Source: Pedosphaera sp. | GTDB taxonomy: Bacteria; Verrucomicrobiota; Verrucomicrobiae; Limisphaerales; Pedosphaeraceae | Reading direction: 5' to 3' | Assembly: GCA_028293265.1 (NCBI GenBank) | Contig: JAQGPB010000121.1 | Span: 1-6,072, forward strand | DNA: 6,072 nucleotides | Part shown: piece after piece, positions 5,980-6,072 of the stretch | Layout: each line of letters begins with the position of its first letter | How positions within the stretch are numbered: position 1 is the stretch's first letter | The notes under the pieces: generated by a model | Seen by the model: the letters and a program-made list of their open reading frames with translations, nothing else | Told to the model about the DNA's origin: nothing | Databases searched by the model: none | Made by a program: the position numbers and the translations under genes

Positions 5980-6072
5980 TGAAGGTTTGACCCCCCGGCA
6001 GAACTGAACCAGCAGCTTGGTCGCAGACGCAATCGAAGTTTCGCGTTGGACAGCCGGACCGATTTTAAATGG

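Noticed and set aside
5968..6072. Minus-strand frame open from the right edge for 34 codons to a TGA
   Set aside because: It is short, has an unrecognisable product and is cut by the window edge, so it is not enough to call a gene.

Overview
The window (moderately GC-rich, dense, genes mostly on the + strand) looks like a bacterial chromosome. The protein sequences and gene order resemble bacillithiol (BSH) loci of Verrucomicrobiota or Acidobacteriota. I lean to Verrucomicrobiota from the style of the BshA sequence, but this is memory-based inference and could be wrong at phylum level.

Positions 2-4830 hold one tightly packed + strand gene run that enters from the left edge: the C-terminal end of a large LmbE/PIG-L family protein; a 51-aa single-pass membrane protein; a Na+:solute symporter (SSS/SLC5 family); a 258-aa protein normally left 'hypothetical' that carries the landmark motifs of the BshC cysteine ligase in compact form; a BshB1-type deacetylase; and BshA. 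Three successive junctions are 4-nt ATGA stop/start overlaps, the fourth is a 29-nt overlap and the fifth leaves one base between genes, so the run is very probably one translationally coupled operon. Its promoter lies upstream of the window.

The genes fit one pathway. BshA joins GlcNAc (from UDP-GlcNAc) to L-malate, BshB1 removes the acetyl group, and the third step, adding cysteine, would need a BshC. No ordinary ~540-aa BshC is present here, but the 258-aa protein sits where one is expected and keeps the GQQP, SDHD and AGxGE-type motifs. It is the most interesting item in the window.

Downstream of bshA comes a weak inverted repeat, then a complete tRNA-Thr(UGU) gene on the - strand with encoded CCA. 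A ~350-base stretch without a convincing gene follows; it holds a likely tRNA promoter and a perfect 12-bp inverted repeat enclosing a smaller GC-rich hairpin. Next is a complete family I inorganic pyrophosphatase (ppa) on the + strand with a strong Shine-Dalgarno. The last ~160 bases show no recognisable gene.
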